From Chitinophaga alhagiae (GTDB taxonomy: Bacteria; Bacteroidota; Bacteroidia; Chitinophagales; Chitinophagaceae): a stretch of DNA of 64,000 nt. The notes beneath the pieces are model-generated. The model worked only from the letters and a program-made list of their open reading frames with translations. It did no database searches and was not told the DNA's origin. Of this stretch, positions 1 to 9,356 are shown one piece after another (position 1 is the stretch's first letter; every line of letters starts with the position of its first letter). The position numbers were made by a program, and so were the translations under genes. The stretch is from positions 1,302,001-1,366,000 of the forward strand of contig NZ_QXMH01000001.1 in the NCBI RefSeq assembly GCF_003568665.1. Reading direction: 5' to 3'.

Positions 1-338
1 TACTGCTTGTTGCCGGTCATGCGCCAGGCGTAAGACAGGAAAAAGACCCGCCGCAGGCACTCGCGGGATACGCCCAGCAACCGGCGGCCTATTACTTTCC
101 TTTCCAGGGCGGGCACGCTTTGCAGGGCATCGCATTCGGCCAGTATGCTATTGTGCACCTTTTGCCAGATAGCGTCTCCATGCAGGGTTTGTTTGACGTT
201 CTTTTCTTCGCCCTGCAGCCACAGGATACGGGGATGGCCGGGCATTTTTACGGAAGGGCCCACAGAATCGTGCTGTGCGTGGGCCAGTAGACAGGTGAGC
301 AGGCACACCAGTGCGCTGCCGCATAGTTTCTTGATCAT
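1..338 (-). CDS. Heparinase II/III-like protein, N-terminal part (runs off the window)
   Basis: An open frame on the minus strand starts at the ATG at 338 and stays open to base 1, giving about 112 residues with no stop. The first 22 residues form a signal peptide (MIKKLCGS..., hydrophobic core, then AHAQ), so the product is exported. The mature start has an HPRILW segment, followed by a helical stretch with KVHNSIL and RRLLGVSRECLRR. This resembles the N-terminal helical domain of heparinase II/III-type polysaccharide lyases, which begin with an HPRL motif. The catalytic part lies outside the window, so the substrate cannot be judged. The family call is from motif memory only. Confidence 0.6.
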   Translation of the reverse strand, partial: MIKKLCGSALVCLLTCLLAHAQHDSVGPSVKMPGHPRILWLQGEEKNVKQTLHGDAIWQKVHNSILAECDALQSVPALERKVIGRRLLGVSRECLRRVFFLSYAWRMTGNKQ

Positions 339-451
339 GACGAGGAATTTTTTTTTCAGGTAAACAATATACAAGTTTCTATTTATTTTTTTGGCGCAAA
401 TTGCCCCGGAAATTGTCGTATCTACCAACCGTATACCCGTACCGCATTCCT

Positions 452-459
452 TAGTTTTG
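452..459 (+). promoter_or_regulatory. Bacteroidota -7 promoter element (TAGTTTTG)
   Basis: TAGTTTTG matches the Bacteroidota TAnnTTTG -7 consensus. It would place transcription start near 465. That makes the in-frame TTG at 461 an unlikely start and supports the ATG at 479 for the VOC gene. No clear -33 element was found. Confidence 0.45.
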
Positions 460-478
460 TTTGAAAAAGAAAAAAGAT

Positions 479-898
479 ATGTCTACGATCAATGCTTATA
501 TCACGTTCAATGGCAATTGTCATGAAGCCATGAAGTTTTACCAGGACGCCCTGGGCGGAGAACTGACCCTGCAATCTGTGGGCGGTATGCCCGTTGAGGC
601 CCGTTGTCCGGCGGGAGAAGAGCAACAGATCATGCATTCCCAGCTCATGAAGGGAAATATGGTGCTGATGGGTACGGATATGCTGGGGCCGGCCGGCTTT
701 ATACAAGGAACCACCATGTCTCTTGCCCTCCAGTGCGATACGGCGGAAGAGATCAATACTTATTTTGCCAACCTTTCCCAGGGCGGGCAAGTAGTAGAGC
801 CGCTTGGAAAACAGGCCTGGGGTCCGCTTTGGGGTATGCTGATAGACCGGTACGGCGTAGCCTGGATGTTGAATCACGATCTGAAAGAAGGCGCATAA
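479..898 (+). CDS. VOC family (PhnB/glyoxalase-like) protein
   Basis: A 139-residue cytoplasmic protein that begins STINAYITFNGNC and continues EAMKFYQDALGGEL, the first beta-alpha unit of PhnB-type VOC proteins. The second half carries SLALQCDTAEEIN and WGPLWGMLIDRYGVAWMLN, the typical last two strands. Members are metal-binding or resistance-related fold proteins and are mostly uncharacterised, so no substrate is assigned. An upstream TTG at 461 is in frame, but the promoter element at 452-459 argues for the ATG at 479. The next gene starts 3 bases after the stop, so the two are probably co-transcribed. Confidence 0.8.
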   Translation: MSTINAYITFNGNCHEAMKFYQDALGGELTLQSVGGMPVEARCPAGEEQQIMHSQLMKGNMVLMGTDMLGPAGFIQGTTMSLALQCDTAEEINTYFANLSQGGQVVEPLGKQAWGPLWGMLIDRYGVAWMLNHDLKEGA

Positions 899-901
899 CC
901 T

Positions 902-1462
902 ATGCAGCTCAGTATGTTTGAAGAAGACCGCGCGGTGGTGAGGTATGCTATCCTGATCTCACCGCCCGCCGCTGTCAAAAAAGCGGTGGCGGGGTTCAAG
1001 CAACAACTGCACGAAGCCGTGGGACTGGACGATATGAACCTGAAATCCCTGGCCCACATTTCCCTATGCCGTGTTAATGCGGCAGATGATGATGCTTTTG
1101 TAATTACAACGGCCACCCGCGCGGTGGCCAATATGTGCTGCTTTGATATCGAGATCAACGGGGCTGACAGCTTTACGCATGGGAAAACGGGTACCCTGTA
1201 CCTGAGAATAGAACGCCCTGAGCCCGTGCAGATCCTGTTTGTCCTGCTCAACCGGGTATTCAGGGCCTCCCGCAACGCCAACATCACCCCGCACCTGACC
1301 ATTGCCAGGGCGCTTCCCGCCGGCAAGTTCCGGCAGATAGACCCTGCCGCCTTTGCATACCGGTACGCCTTTGTGTGTGACCGTATAACCATCCTGAAAT
1401 GGGCGGGAGAAAGATATAACCTCATCCATGAAGTGCCCCTACAAAACCGGCCGCCTGCATAA
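902..1462 (+). CDS. 2H phosphoesterase superfamily (2'-5' RNA ligase-like) protein
   Basis: A 186-residue protein with the two HxS/T motifs that define the 2H phosphoesterase fold: H52-I-S54 and H131-L-T133, 77 residues apart. The surrounding strands (VVRYAILISPP, LKSLAHISLCR, ITPHLTIARAL) fit the LigT/2'-5' RNA ligase group. Family members act on 2',3'-cyclic phosphates or 2'-5' linkages in RNA or nucleotides; the actual substrate here is unknown. It is probably co-transcribed with the VOC gene 3 bases upstream. Its 3' end overlaps the convergent gene at 1422-1697 by 41 bases. Confidence 0.75.
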   Translation: MQLSMFEEDRAVVRYAILISPPAAVKKAVAGFKQQLHEAVGLDDMNLKSLAHISLCRVNAADDDAFVITTATRAVANMCCFDIEINGADSFTHGKTGTLYLRIERPEPVQILFVLLNRVFRASRNANITPHLTIARALPAGKFRQIDPAAFAYRYAFVCDRITILKWAGERYNLIHEVPLQNRPPA

Positions 1463-1697
1463 CATGCGGAACAGGGCACTCGTCCGGCAGCACTTCCGCC
1501 GTACAGCCATGTTGTTGCAGGAAAGCGATCAGCGGCAGCGGGTGTATTGTGCCGGTAGTGCTTTTCACCCGTAAAATACGGTCGCAGTCTTCCAGGTCAA
1601 AATTCACGATGTACTCTGTAAACCTTTGCCGTATCCGGTAAATGAGGATGTGGGCATAGCAGGCACTGTTCACATTTGTTTTGAATACTTCTACCAT
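1422..1697 (-). CDS. Small hypothetical protein
   Basis: A 91-residue frame starting at MVEVFKTNVNSACYA. It contains VNFDLEDCDRILRVKS, which resembles the core of short Bacteroidota proteins built like a heavy-metal-associated (ferredoxin-like) fold, but the CxxC metal site is absent. I do not assign a function. A start further upstream at 1760 is possible, but the extra residues look like non-coding translation. It overlaps the 3' end of the 2H phosphoesterase gene by 41 bases, tail to tail. Confidence 0.6.
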   Translation of the reverse strand: MVEVFKTNVNSACYAHILIYRIRQRFTEYIVNFDLEDCDRILRVKSTTGTIHPLPLIAFLQQHGCTAEVLPDECPVPHVMQAAGFVGALHG

Positions 1698-1807
1698 AAA
1701 CATCAGCATTAAGCACTGCAAACTTACTACGCCCCGCCTGTTTTTTACATGGCAGAACACGACAATAGAGGGGGGTTATGCGACATTCTTGCTAATTTTA
1801 TGAAAAC

Positions 1808-1978
1808 ATGGCTATCATGAAAACAAACAAGGAATGGCACCAGGCCCACCGGATGCCTGCCCGCGCCACGCTGGAGCAACGGGTGGCCTGGCATATTGAA
1901 CATGCACGTCATTGCGGCTGCCGCCAGATGCCGGAAAAGATCAGGGAAGAGATCAAAAAGAGGAACCTGAAGGCCTGA
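1808..1978 (+). CDS. Small conserved-looking hypothetical protein (56 aa)
   Basis: A short frame reading MAIMKTNKEWHQAHRM..., then WHIEHARHCGCR and EKIREEIKKR, ending at TGA 1976-1978. A second ATG at 1817 would give MKTNKEWHQAHR. The His/Cys-rich WHIEHARHCGCR segment followed by a charged helix resembles a small soluble protein often seen in Bacteroidota; the function is unknown. It ends 1 base before the convergent MFS gene. The composition and codon use fit a real gene, but its short length keeps confidence moderate. Confidence 0.55.
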   Translation: MAIMKTNKEWHQAHRMPARATLEQRVAWHIEHARHCGCRQMPEKIREEIKKRNLKA

Positions 1979-1979
1979 A

Positions 1980-3275
1980 CTATATTTTCGCCAGCAGCTT
2001 GTACGAATGGGACCGCATGGCCACCATGGTCACCACCAGCCCTATCATGCCCGTTACGGTAAATAACAGCGCAATACCCCTGTCACTGCCCGTTCCGAAC
2101 CAGTGGCCCAGCAGGTCTACTCCCGCGCCCGTGGTCATGAAGGGGATGAAGATGAACTGCGCCACCGGCCCGATCATAAAAGCCGTTAACGGCGATGCGG
2201 CCTGCTCAATGCTTTGCGCAAAGCCGAACACCCGGCCCTGGCGCTCAGGGGGTATTACACGCTGTATAATGGATTGCTCCGCAGCTTCTACCACCGGAAT
2301 GAGGCACAGGTAAATGAACAGCCCCATGCCAAGCAGCACAATGGAAGACTGGATAGTGAAAAAGATACAGATGGTCCACATAACCATGTTGGCAATGAAC
2401 AGGGTGCGGATGGGGTGTTTTCCCAGTCCTTTGCGGGCCACCACCAGCCCACCCACTATGAAGCCCAGGCTCAGCACGCCCCACAGTATGCCCCACACCT
2501 GAACAGATACCAGAGACAGGCCGTAGGCATCCATCAATGCCATGAACACCCCTCCCAGGAAGTTGTTGAAGGTGTTGAAAAAGATCAGCGCAAACAGGCC
2601 CGGTATCAGCCGGATGGCTTTGATGGTGCCTTTTACATCTACCTTGCCGCTGCCGCTTTCTTCTGTATGTACAATGTCCTCTTCAGGAATAGCCAGTGCC
2701 CACAGGTGGCCGATGGTGAGCAACGTAAGCCCGACGGAGGCGGCCAACGTCCAGTACATGCCCAGGAAGCCTACCGCCATGCCGCTCAGGATGGACGCCA
2801 CCAGGAAGGCCGTGCCGTTGGCGCTGCCAATGAGGCCGTTGGCCTTGTCCCGCTCCGGCTCCGGCAGCAGGATGGTGACCATGGTAGGCAGCGCAATGTT
2901 GCGGATGTTACCCGCCAGCGCACCAAAAAGGGTGAATACGATAAACATCCATAACACCGGGCTGCCGGCGTGGGTAAATTCCTCGGCAGGAGATAACACG
3001 TACACCAGCCCGGCCAGTGAATAAAGCACCAGGGAACAAATACTGGAGATCATCATGGCCTTCTTTTTCCGGTAGCGGTCTACCACCGAGCCCAGCATAA
3101 AGCCAGACAAGGCAACGGTACCAATGTAAATGCCCGCCATGAAAGAAGTGGCCAGCACAGATTTTGTTTGCAGGTACACCCAGAAGGTGATGGCAAACCA
3201 TACAAAAGTGTTGGTAACAGACGCAACAAGTGAGTTGACCAGTACAAAATAAAAAGCACGCATATAGCCAGGCAT
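1980..3275 (-). CDS. MFS transporter
   Basis: A 431-residue inner-membrane carrier with about twelve hydrophobic helices. The start at 3275 (MPGYMRAFYFVLVNSLV) is preferred over 3392 because the extra N-terminus looks non-coding. The inter-helix 2-3 loop motif is visible as GSVVDRYRKKK, and RVIPPERQGRVFGFAQS lies in the second half, as in the MFS drug/macrolide efflux-like group. Substrate unknown. It is divergent from the P-type ATPase across about 170 bases and ends next to the 56-residue gene. No fused regulator was found. Confidence 0.85.
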   Translation of the reverse strand: MPGYMRAFYFVLVNSLVASVTNTFVWFAITFWVYLQTKSVLATSFMAGIYIGTVALSGFMLGSVVDRYRKKKAMMISSICSLVLYSLAGLVYVLSPAEEFTHAGSPVLWMFIVFTLFGALAGNIRNIALPTMVTILLPEPERDKANGLIGSANGTAFLVASILSGMAVGFLGMYWTLAASVGLTLLTIGHLWALAIPEEDIVHTEESGSGKVDVKGTIKAIRLIPGLFALIFFNTFNNFLGGVFMALMDAYGLSLVSVQVWGILWGVLSLGFIVGGLVVARKGLGKHPIRTLFIANMVMWTICIFFTIQSSIVLLGMGLFIYLCLIPVVEAAEQSIIQRVIPPERQGRVFGFAQSIEQAASPLTAFMIGPVAQFIFIPFMTTGAGVDLLGHWFGTGSDRGIALLFTVTGMIGLVVTMVAMRSHSYKLLAKI

Positions 3276-3446
3276 TGTATTCGAATTTACGCAGATTTTC
3301 ATTTGCAACTTACAGCTAAACGGCGGGCCGCAACATGGCCATACCTGACAATATGCGGGCTTTTTGCGACAGGATAAATTTATGCCGGGCATTGCCCCGC
3401 AAGAGATGCTGATTGATTATCTTTAAGAACATCCAAACCATACATC

Positions 3447-5957
3447 ATGCAAATTCCGCCGGGGCTTACAGACGAACAGGTAATTGAATCCCGCCTGATG
3501 AGCGGCACTAACGAACTGCGGTCAAAGGAAGAGAACAGCCTGGTATCTGCCATCCGGGAAACCGTTACGGAGCCTATGTTCCTATTGCTGGTGGCCGCGG
3601 GCATTATCTATTTCATATTAGGCGAGACCAGCGAAGGTATTTTTATGATTGCCGCCATTGTGCTGGTGTCTGCCATCTCCATCTACCAGGACTCCCGCAG
3701 CCGCAACGCGCTGGAAGCGCTAAAGGCGCTGAACAAACCCACGGCGCGGGTGGTGCGCAACGGTGTTGAAAAAGAAGTACCCGGCGCGGACATTGTAAAA
3801 GGAGATGTAATGATAGTGGAAGAAGGAGGACAGGTACCGGCAGACGGGCGCGTACTGCGGGCCAACGATCTGTCTGTCAACGAATCCATTCTTACCGGCG
3901 AAGCATTTGCCGTGAGAAAAAGCGAAGGGGACCTGCTCTTCCAGGGCACCGCCGTGATCAGCGGCATGGCCTGGTGCGAGGTAACGGCCGTGGGCAGCCA
4001 AACGGAGCTGGGCAAGATAGGCCGCTCCCTGGAAGAGATCAGGGTGGAAAAATCTCCCCTGCAAAAGCAGATCAGCAGCTTTGTCACCAAAATGGCCATT
4101 GTAGGAGCGGGTGTGTTCCTGCTGGTATGGGGCATCAATTTTTATCATTCCGGCAATGTGCTGGAGAGCCTGCTGAAAGGCCTCACCCTGGCTATGTCCA
4201 TTCTTCCGGAAGAAATACCCGTAGCCTTCACCACCTTCATGGCGCTGGGCGCCTGGCGGCTGATGCAAATGGGCATCATCGTAAAACAGACGCAAACAGT
4301 AGAAACGCTGGGCAGCGCCAGCGTGATCTGTACAGATAAAACGGGCACCATTACCGAGAACCGGATGGAACTGGCGGCGCTGTACGCACATGGCAGCGGG
4401 CAGGTGTACAATGACGGCAATTGGGGCCCCGCTGCGGCACAATCAGTGCTTTCCACAGCCATGTGGGCCAGTGAAACACAACCTTTCGACCCTATGGAAA
4501 TTGCGCTGCATGCGGCTTACACGGCTACAGCGCCGGCAGATGAGCGGCCTGCTTTCCATATGGTGCATGAATACCCGCTTGGCGGCAAACCGCCCATGAT
4601 GACGCATGTATTTGCCAACGCGGCCGGACAGCGCATCATTGCCGCCAAAGGCGCTCCCGAGGCCATATTGGCCTGCTGCCATTTGCCGGAGCAGGAAGCA
4701 GCGGCTGTACGAGCACAGGTAAACGCCCTGGCGGGCAAAGGATACCGCGTGCTGGGCGTGGCACGCAGCACGCTTGAAGGCACGGCCTACCCGGCGGAGC
4801 AACAGGCACTGCCTTTTTCATTTACAGGCCTCGTGGCATTCTACGATCCTCCCAAACACAACATTCATGAGGTATTCAACAGTTTTTACAAAGCCGGCAT
4901 AGCGGTCAAGATCATTACGGGAGACAATACGCCCACCACGGTATCTATTGCACAGCAGGCCGGTTTCAAAGGCGGCAGCCAGGCCCTTACGGGAGATGAG
5001 ATTGCCGGCATGAAAGAGGCGGCGCTGGGCAGTGCTGTCAAGGAAGTCAATATTTTCACCCGCATGTTCCCTACCGCCAAGCTCCGCATCATCAACGCCC
5101 TGAAAGCAGACCGGCAGATAGTGGCCATGACGGGAGACGGGGTGAACGACGGGCCTGCGCTGAAAGCAGCGCACATCGGCATTGCTATGGGCCACAAGGG
5201 AACGGAAATAGCTAAAAGAGCAGCGTCTCTGGTGCTGACAGACGATGACCTTTCCAAAATGGTAGACGCCGTAGCCATGGGCCGTAAAATATACAGCAAT
5301 CTCAAAAAGGCCATCCAGTACATCCTCTCCATTCACATCCCCATTATTCTCACCGTTACCCTGCCCCTGTTGCTGGGCTGGGTATACCCGAATATTTTTA
5401 CGCCCGTGCATGTCATCTTCCTGGAGCTGATCATGGGCCCTACCTGTTCTATTGTATATGAAAATGAGCCGATAGAGAAAAATACCATGCTGCAGCCGCC
5501 ACGGCCCGCCACCCTCACATTCCTCAACTGGCGGGAGCTTAATACCAGCATACTGCAGGGGCTGATGATCACGCTGGGCACTCTTGGTATTTACCAGTAC
5601 GCCGTGTACAATGGTTACCCGGAAGATCTTACCCGTACCTTGGTTTTCATCACGCTCATGAGCGCCAATGTAATACTAACCCTGGTAAACCGCTCTTTCT
5701 ATTACTCCATGCTGTACACCGTGCGCTACAACAACCGCCTGCTGCGGTTTGTGTTGCTGCTGTCTGTATTGCTGACAGTGGCCATCGTGTACGTTCCGCC
5801 GTTTGCAGCGTTCTTCAAATTCCACCCACCTATGTTCCGCCCGTTGATGCTGGCCATTGGCGCCGGTATACTTTCCGTGGTATGGATGGAAGGATGGAAG
5901 TGGATAAAGCGAAACCGGGGCCGAACTATTCCACCAAACTCTTCACCTGTTCTGTAA
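3447..5957 (+). CDS. P-type cation-transporting ATPase (P2-type, Ca2+-ATPase-like)
   Basis: An 836-residue membrane pump. The visible domains in order are: N-terminal cation ATPase segment, A-domain with LTGEAF, helix M4 with PEEIPVAF, phosphorylation motif DKTGTIT with Asp297, then ITGDNTPTT and MTGDGVNDGPALK hinge motifs, and four or more C-terminal membrane helices. PEEIP in M4 and the overall order fit the P2 (Ca2+/Mn2+-like) group rather than CPx heavy-metal pumps, since no metal-binding N-terminal domain or CPC motif is present. It would export a divalent cation at the cost of ATP; the exact ion is not determined. The 3' end overlaps the convergent hydrolase gene by 32 bases. Confidence 0.88.
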   Translation: MQIPPGLTDEQVIESRLMSGTNELRSKEENSLVSAIRETVTEPMFLLLVAAGIIYFILGETSEGIFMIAAIVLVSAISIYQDSRSRNALEALKALNKPTARVVRNGVEKEVPGADIVKGDVMIVEEGGQVPADGRVLRANDLSVNESILTGEAFAVRKSEGDLLFQGTAVISGMAWCEVTAVGSQTELGKIGRSLEEIRVEKSPLQKQISSFVTKMAIVGAGVFLLVWGINFYHSGNVLESLLKGLTLAMSILPEEIPVAFTTFMALGAWRLMQMGIIVKQTQTVETLGSASVICTDKTGTITENRMELAALYAHGSGQVYNDGNWGPAAAQSVLSTAMWASETQPFDPMEIALHAAYTATAPADERPAFHMVHEYPLGGKPPMMTHVFANAAGQRIIAAKGAPEAILACCHLPEQEAAAVRAQVNALAGKGYRVLGVARSTLEGTAYPAEQQALPFSFTGLVAFYDPPKHNIHEVFNSFYKAGIAVKIITGDNTPTTVSIAQQAGFKGGSQALTGDEIAGMKEAALGSAVKEVNIFTRMFPTAKLRIINALKADRQIVAMTGDGVNDGPALKAAHIGIAMGHKGTEIAKRAASLVLTDDDLSKMVDAVAMGRKIYSNLKKAIQYILSIHIPIILTVTLPLLLGWVYPNIFTPVHVIFLELIMGPTCSIVYENEPIEKNTMLQPPRPATLTFLNWRELNTSILQGLMITLGTLGIYQYAVYNGYPEDLTRTLVFITLMSANVILTLVNRSFYYSMLYTVRYNNRLLRFVLLLSVLLTVAIVYVPPFAAFFKFHPPMFRPLMLAIGAGILSVVWMEGWKWIKRNRGRTIPPNSSPVL

Positions 5958-7920
5958 TATACCCGCTCCGGATGTACTGGTATAGATTCTTCCCGGGGCA
6001 AACGGTTTGCGTTGAATGGTCTTTGTGAGAAGCAATGGTGCTGTAAGGTATATTATACTTGCGGCAGGCATATGCCGTGAGCCGTACCAGCGCATCCAGC
6101 TGCCGCGGGTCTACGGCCTGCTCTTCAAAATTGCCCATGCAGGTAATGAGCAGGTGGCCCTGGGGATCATATTCAGTAGCGGTTTCGCCGGCGGTGAATA
6201 CGTTGCGGCCTTCGTAGATGGTACCGTCAGGCGCAATCAGGAAGTGATAGGGAATGTCTGCCCAGTTCCTGTCTTTGCCCATGCCCCAAACCTGCACGTT
6301 CCTGATATGTTTCGGCGCATCTTGCGTGCTGTCAAACCGGGTGCCTTCGTGGTGAATGGTGATCCTCACCGGTTGCTGTGAGCGGTATGGCCCGGGTGTG
6401 TTGGCGTTCCAGCCTGAACGTGGCACAATAGCCACTTCCAGAAGCTTTGCCGCAAAAGGGCTTTCGTTACCGGTGCGGCCTACGGCCGTAACCGCCGCGG
6501 CAGCCAGCTTGTACGGCCCTGACTTTGCAGGTATCGCAATAGCGCGGGTATCTTTTGGATAAATAGTGTAGGCCCACCGGGAGCCATATTTATAATACAC
6601 CACCCACCTGAACACAGGTTCAGCGTCCGGATGCTCCCAACTGATGCGAACGGAGTCTGCCTGCTCCTCCATACTTACAGCGGGCGCCGCGGGCAATGTA
6701 TTGTTCAGCCATGGGCTGGGCGGCACCAGTGCTCCTTGCTGGTAAGGCCCGTTCAGCAAGGCCTGCGCCATGTTCGGATTATTGGCCACGGAAGAAACAT
6801 GCCAGTGGATCACGCCCATGTCATCAGGCATTATACCCCGCGTGATCATGATCTGGCTCATGGTCTCCTGCTGGCTCAGGCGGCCTGTATCGCGCCCCAC
6901 ACTGATGCCAGGCCAGAGATGCCGCTGCTGCGTATTCTCCCGCTGCCACCAGCCCAGCAAAACCGGAAAGCTCACCGGAATGCGGTTAATAGGCCAGTAG
7001 AGCTGCGGAGAGAAATAATCTATCCAGCCTTTGTTTAACCAGAGGCGCGCGTCCGCATACAGATCTGCATACTGGTCAAACCCGCCTACGGTGGAGGATG
7101 GGTAACCGGGGCGCCATACGCCGAAGGGGCTCAGGCCGAACTTCACATGTTTTTTGGTAGCCTTGATCTCTTTATACAGTCTTTTAATAAAAATATTGAC
7201 GGCATGGCGGCGCCAGTCTGCCCGGGAAAGTTTGCCGCCGGATTGCTGATAGGCGGCCCAGCTGTCTTTGTCAGGGAAGTCTTCCCCGCCATTGTAGGAG
7301 GGATAAGGATAGAAATAATCATCAAAGTGTACGCCGTCTATATCGTACCGGCTTACAATGTCATGCACCACCGCGGCCGCATGGTCTTGTGTGCCTTTTT
7401 TGGCCGGGTCAAACCACCAGTACCCTTCTTTGAGATGCACTACAAGTGAGGGCATTTTTTTCACTACAGAGCTGTCTGTTACTTCTCCGCCCGCCACGTG
7501 ATGCGCGCGGTAAGGGTTGAGCCAAACGTGCAATTCAAGCCCTCGCTTGTGCGCCTCTTCCACCCAGAAGGCCAGCGGGTCATAAAAAGGCGCCGGCGCC
7601 TGTCCCTGACGGCCGGTGAGGTAATAAGACCAGGGTTCAAGGCTGCTCTGGTACAGTGCATCCGCCTGCGGCCGCACCTGGAAAATAACGGCATTGAAAT
7701 TGTGGTCAGCCAGGAAGTTCAGCAGCCTGATAGCCTCTTCCTGCTGCTGCGCAGTGGTGAGGCCCGGCCTGGAAGGCCAGTTGATGTTGGCCACCGTGGC
7801 CACCCATGCCGCCCTGAACTCTGCGGTAGCTTTAGGATGCGAGGCGATTTTGGTGGTCTTTTTTGCTGGCATGCAGGCGCATGCCAGCAAAATCATGGCA
7901 ACGTAACAGAACTTTTGCAT
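5926..7920 (-). CDS. Lipoprotein fusing a GHL10 (DigH-like) glycan hydrolase and an N-acetylmuramoyl-L-alanine amidase
   Basis: A 664-residue envelope lipoprotein; the start at 7920 gives MQKFCYVAMILLACAC with an LLAC lipobox. Residues about 32-345 are a GHL10/DUF187 TIM barrel (FRAAWVATVANINWPS, HVWLNPYRAH, DGVHFDDYFYPYP). A fibronectin-like segment follows at about 405-485. Residues about 497-650 are an Amidase_2 domain with probable zinc ligands in ITIHHEG, ASHKDH and TVCPG. E. coli DigH, a GHL10 enzyme, cuts glycan strands stripped of stem peptides, and amidases make such strands. I infer that this protein couples both steps in peptidoglycan turnover. It is divergent from the ergothioneine locus. 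Confidence 0.85.
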   Translation of the reverse strand: MQKFCYVAMILLACACMPAKKTTKIASHPKATAEFRAAWVATVANINWPSRPGLTTAQQQEEAIRLLNFLADHNFNAVIFQVRPQADALYQSSLEPWSYYLTGRQGQAPAPFYDPLAFWVEEAHKRGLELHVWLNPYRAHHVAGGEVTDSSVVKKMPSLVVHLKEGYWWFDPAKKGTQDHAAAVVHDIVSRYDIDGVHFDDYFYPYPSYNGGEDFPDKDSWAAYQQSGGKLSRADWRRHAVNIFIKRLYKEIKATKKHVKFGLSPFGVWRPGYPSSTVGGFDQYADLYADARLWLNKGWIDYFSPQLYWPINRIPVSFPVLLGWWQRENTQQRHLWPGISVGRDTGRLSQQETMSQIMITRGIMPDDMGVIHWHVSSVANNPNMAQALLNGPYQQGALVPPSPWLNNTLPAAPAVSMEEQADSVRISWEHPDAEPVFRWVVYYKYGSRWAYTIYPKDTRAIAIPAKSGPYKLAAAAVTAVGRTGNESPFAAKLLEVAIVPRSGWNANTPGPYRSQQPVRITIHHEGTRFDSTQDAPKHIRNVQVWGMGKDRNWADIPYHFLIAPDGTIYEGRNVFTAGETATEYDPQGHLLITCMGNFEEQAVDPRQLDALVRLTAYACRKYNIPYSTIASHKDHSTQTVCPGKNLYQYIRSGYITEQVKSLVE

Positions 7921-8000
7921 GTCTAAAATTAAGCATCTGTTTTCATGAATAAAACATGGCAACAGACTGCGCTGATGAAAACTTTATAAACCTGCCGCCC

Positions 8001-9356
8001 ATGAAACAATATGACACCATCATTATCGGTTCCGGCCAGGCCGCCAACCCGCTGGCCAAAAAACTGGCCGCCGCCGGCCGTCACACGCTGCTGCTGGAAG
8101 CAACACACATCGGCGGCACCTGCATCAACACCGGCTGCACGCCCACCAAAACCATGATTGCCGCTGCCCGCATGCAATACATAGCCTCCAGGGCATCCCG
8201 GTTCGGCATACCTGTAGAGACCGGGGCCATTGACCTGACCGCCGTGGTTAAACGAAAAAATGAGATCGTAGCCTCCTTTCGCGGCAGCCTTGAAAAAAGC
8301 CTTGAGAAAACGGCCAACCTGGAAGTAGTACGGGAGCAGGGCGTTTTTACCGGTACCAAAACCGTCAACGGCCGGTATACCGCGGAACATATTTTCATCA
8401 ACACCGGCGCCAGGCCGGTTATTCCGCCCATTCCGGGTATTCATGAAGTGCCTTATTGCACCTCCGCCGGTATGCTGGACCTGCAGAAAGTACCGGAGCA
8501 CCTTGTGGTGCTCGGCAGCGGCTACATTGCCATGGAGCTGGGACAGATGTACCGCCGCTTCGGCAGCCAGGTTACCATCATAGAGCGCGGGAGCCGCATT
8601 CTTGGCCGGGAAGACGAAGACGTGGCCGCCGCCGTTCACCAGGTGCTGGAAGAAGACGGCATCCGGATCATCACCCATGCCAGCGTGGAACGGGCAGCCG
8701 CAGCAGGCAACGGCCACGTACGGCTCACCCTGCAGAACGGCCAACGGCTGGAAGCCTCCCACTGGCTGATAGCCACCGGCAGGGCGCCCGCCACCGAAGC
8801 GCTACAGCTGGAAAAAACCGGCATCACGCCGGATGAACAGGGGTTTATACCGGTGAACGAATACCTTGAGACCAGCGTGCCCGGCATCTATGCGCTGGGC
8901 GATGTTAAAAAGGGACCGGCGTTCACGCATATCTCCTATAATGACTATATTGTAGTAGCAGAAAACATCCTGAACAAAAAAAATATTTCCATTAAAGACA
9001 GGCCCGTGCCCTATTGTATGTTCACAGACCCCGAGCTGGGCCGTATTGGCATTACAGAACAGGAAGCACGTGAAAAGGGCCTGGCCATAAAAATTGCCAG
9101 GCTGCCACTGTCTAAAGTAGCCCGCGCTATAGAAACGGGCGAAACCCGCGGCCTCATCAAAGCCGTAGTAGACGCCCAAAACGGCCAGGTATTGGGTGCA
9201 GCCGTACTCTCCGTCAGTGGCGGGGAAATCATGACCGTGCTGCAAATGGCCATGATGGGGAATATCGGCTACAAACAACTGCGCAACGCCATATTTGCGC
9301 ACCCGTTATTTTCAGAATCGCTGAATAATTTATTTATGACACTGGACGATGATTGA
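8001..9356 (+). CDS. FAD-dependent pyridine nucleotide-disulfide oxidoreductase (mercuric/lipoamide reductase-like)
   Basis: A 451-residue cytoplasmic flavoprotein. It has the N-terminal FAD motif (IIIGSGQAANPLAKKL), the redox-active pair in GTCINTGCTPTK, an NAD(P) site (VVLGSGYIAMELG), a second FAD motif (YALGDVKKGPAF), and a C-terminal dimer domain with AIFAHPLFSESL. Family members reduce small disulfides or metal ions with NAD(P)H. The start at 8001 is chosen because the upstream in-frame ATG at 7956 gives a non-homologous-looking leader. Its stop overlaps the start of the EgtV-like gene by 8 bases, so it heads the ergothioneine operon. Reduction of a thiol disulfide linked to ergothioneine is an inference from context. 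Confidence 0.85.
   Translation: MKQYDTIIIGSGQAANPLAKKLAAAGRHTLLLEATHIGGTCINTGCTPTKTMIAAARMQYIASRASRFGIPVETGAIDLTAVVKRKNEIVASFRGSLEKSLEKTANLEVVREQGVFTGTKTVNGRYTAEHIFINTGARPVIPPIPGIHEVPYCTSAGMLDLQKVPEHLVVLGSGYIAMELGQMYRRFGSQVTIIERGSRILGREDEDVAAAVHQVLEEDGIRIITHASVERAAAAGNGHVRLTLQNGQRLEASHWLIATGRAPATEALQLEKTGITPDEQGFIPVNEYLETSVPGIYALGDVKKGPAFTHISYNDYIVVAENILNKKNISIKDRPVPYCMFTDPELGRIGITEQEAREKGLAIKIARLPLSKVARAIETGETRGLIKAVVDAQNGQVLGAAVLSVSGGEIMTVLQMAMMGNIGYKQLRNAIFAHPLFSESLNNLFMTLDDD

Noticed and set aside
145..363. Plus-strand frame at the left end
   Set aside because: It opposes the minus-strand signal-peptide gene starting at 338, which has a coherent exported protein.
461..478. TTG start at 461 for the VOC gene
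   Set aside because: It would lie upstream of the likely transcription start set by the -7 element at 452-459, and the extra residues (KKKKD) are not family-like.
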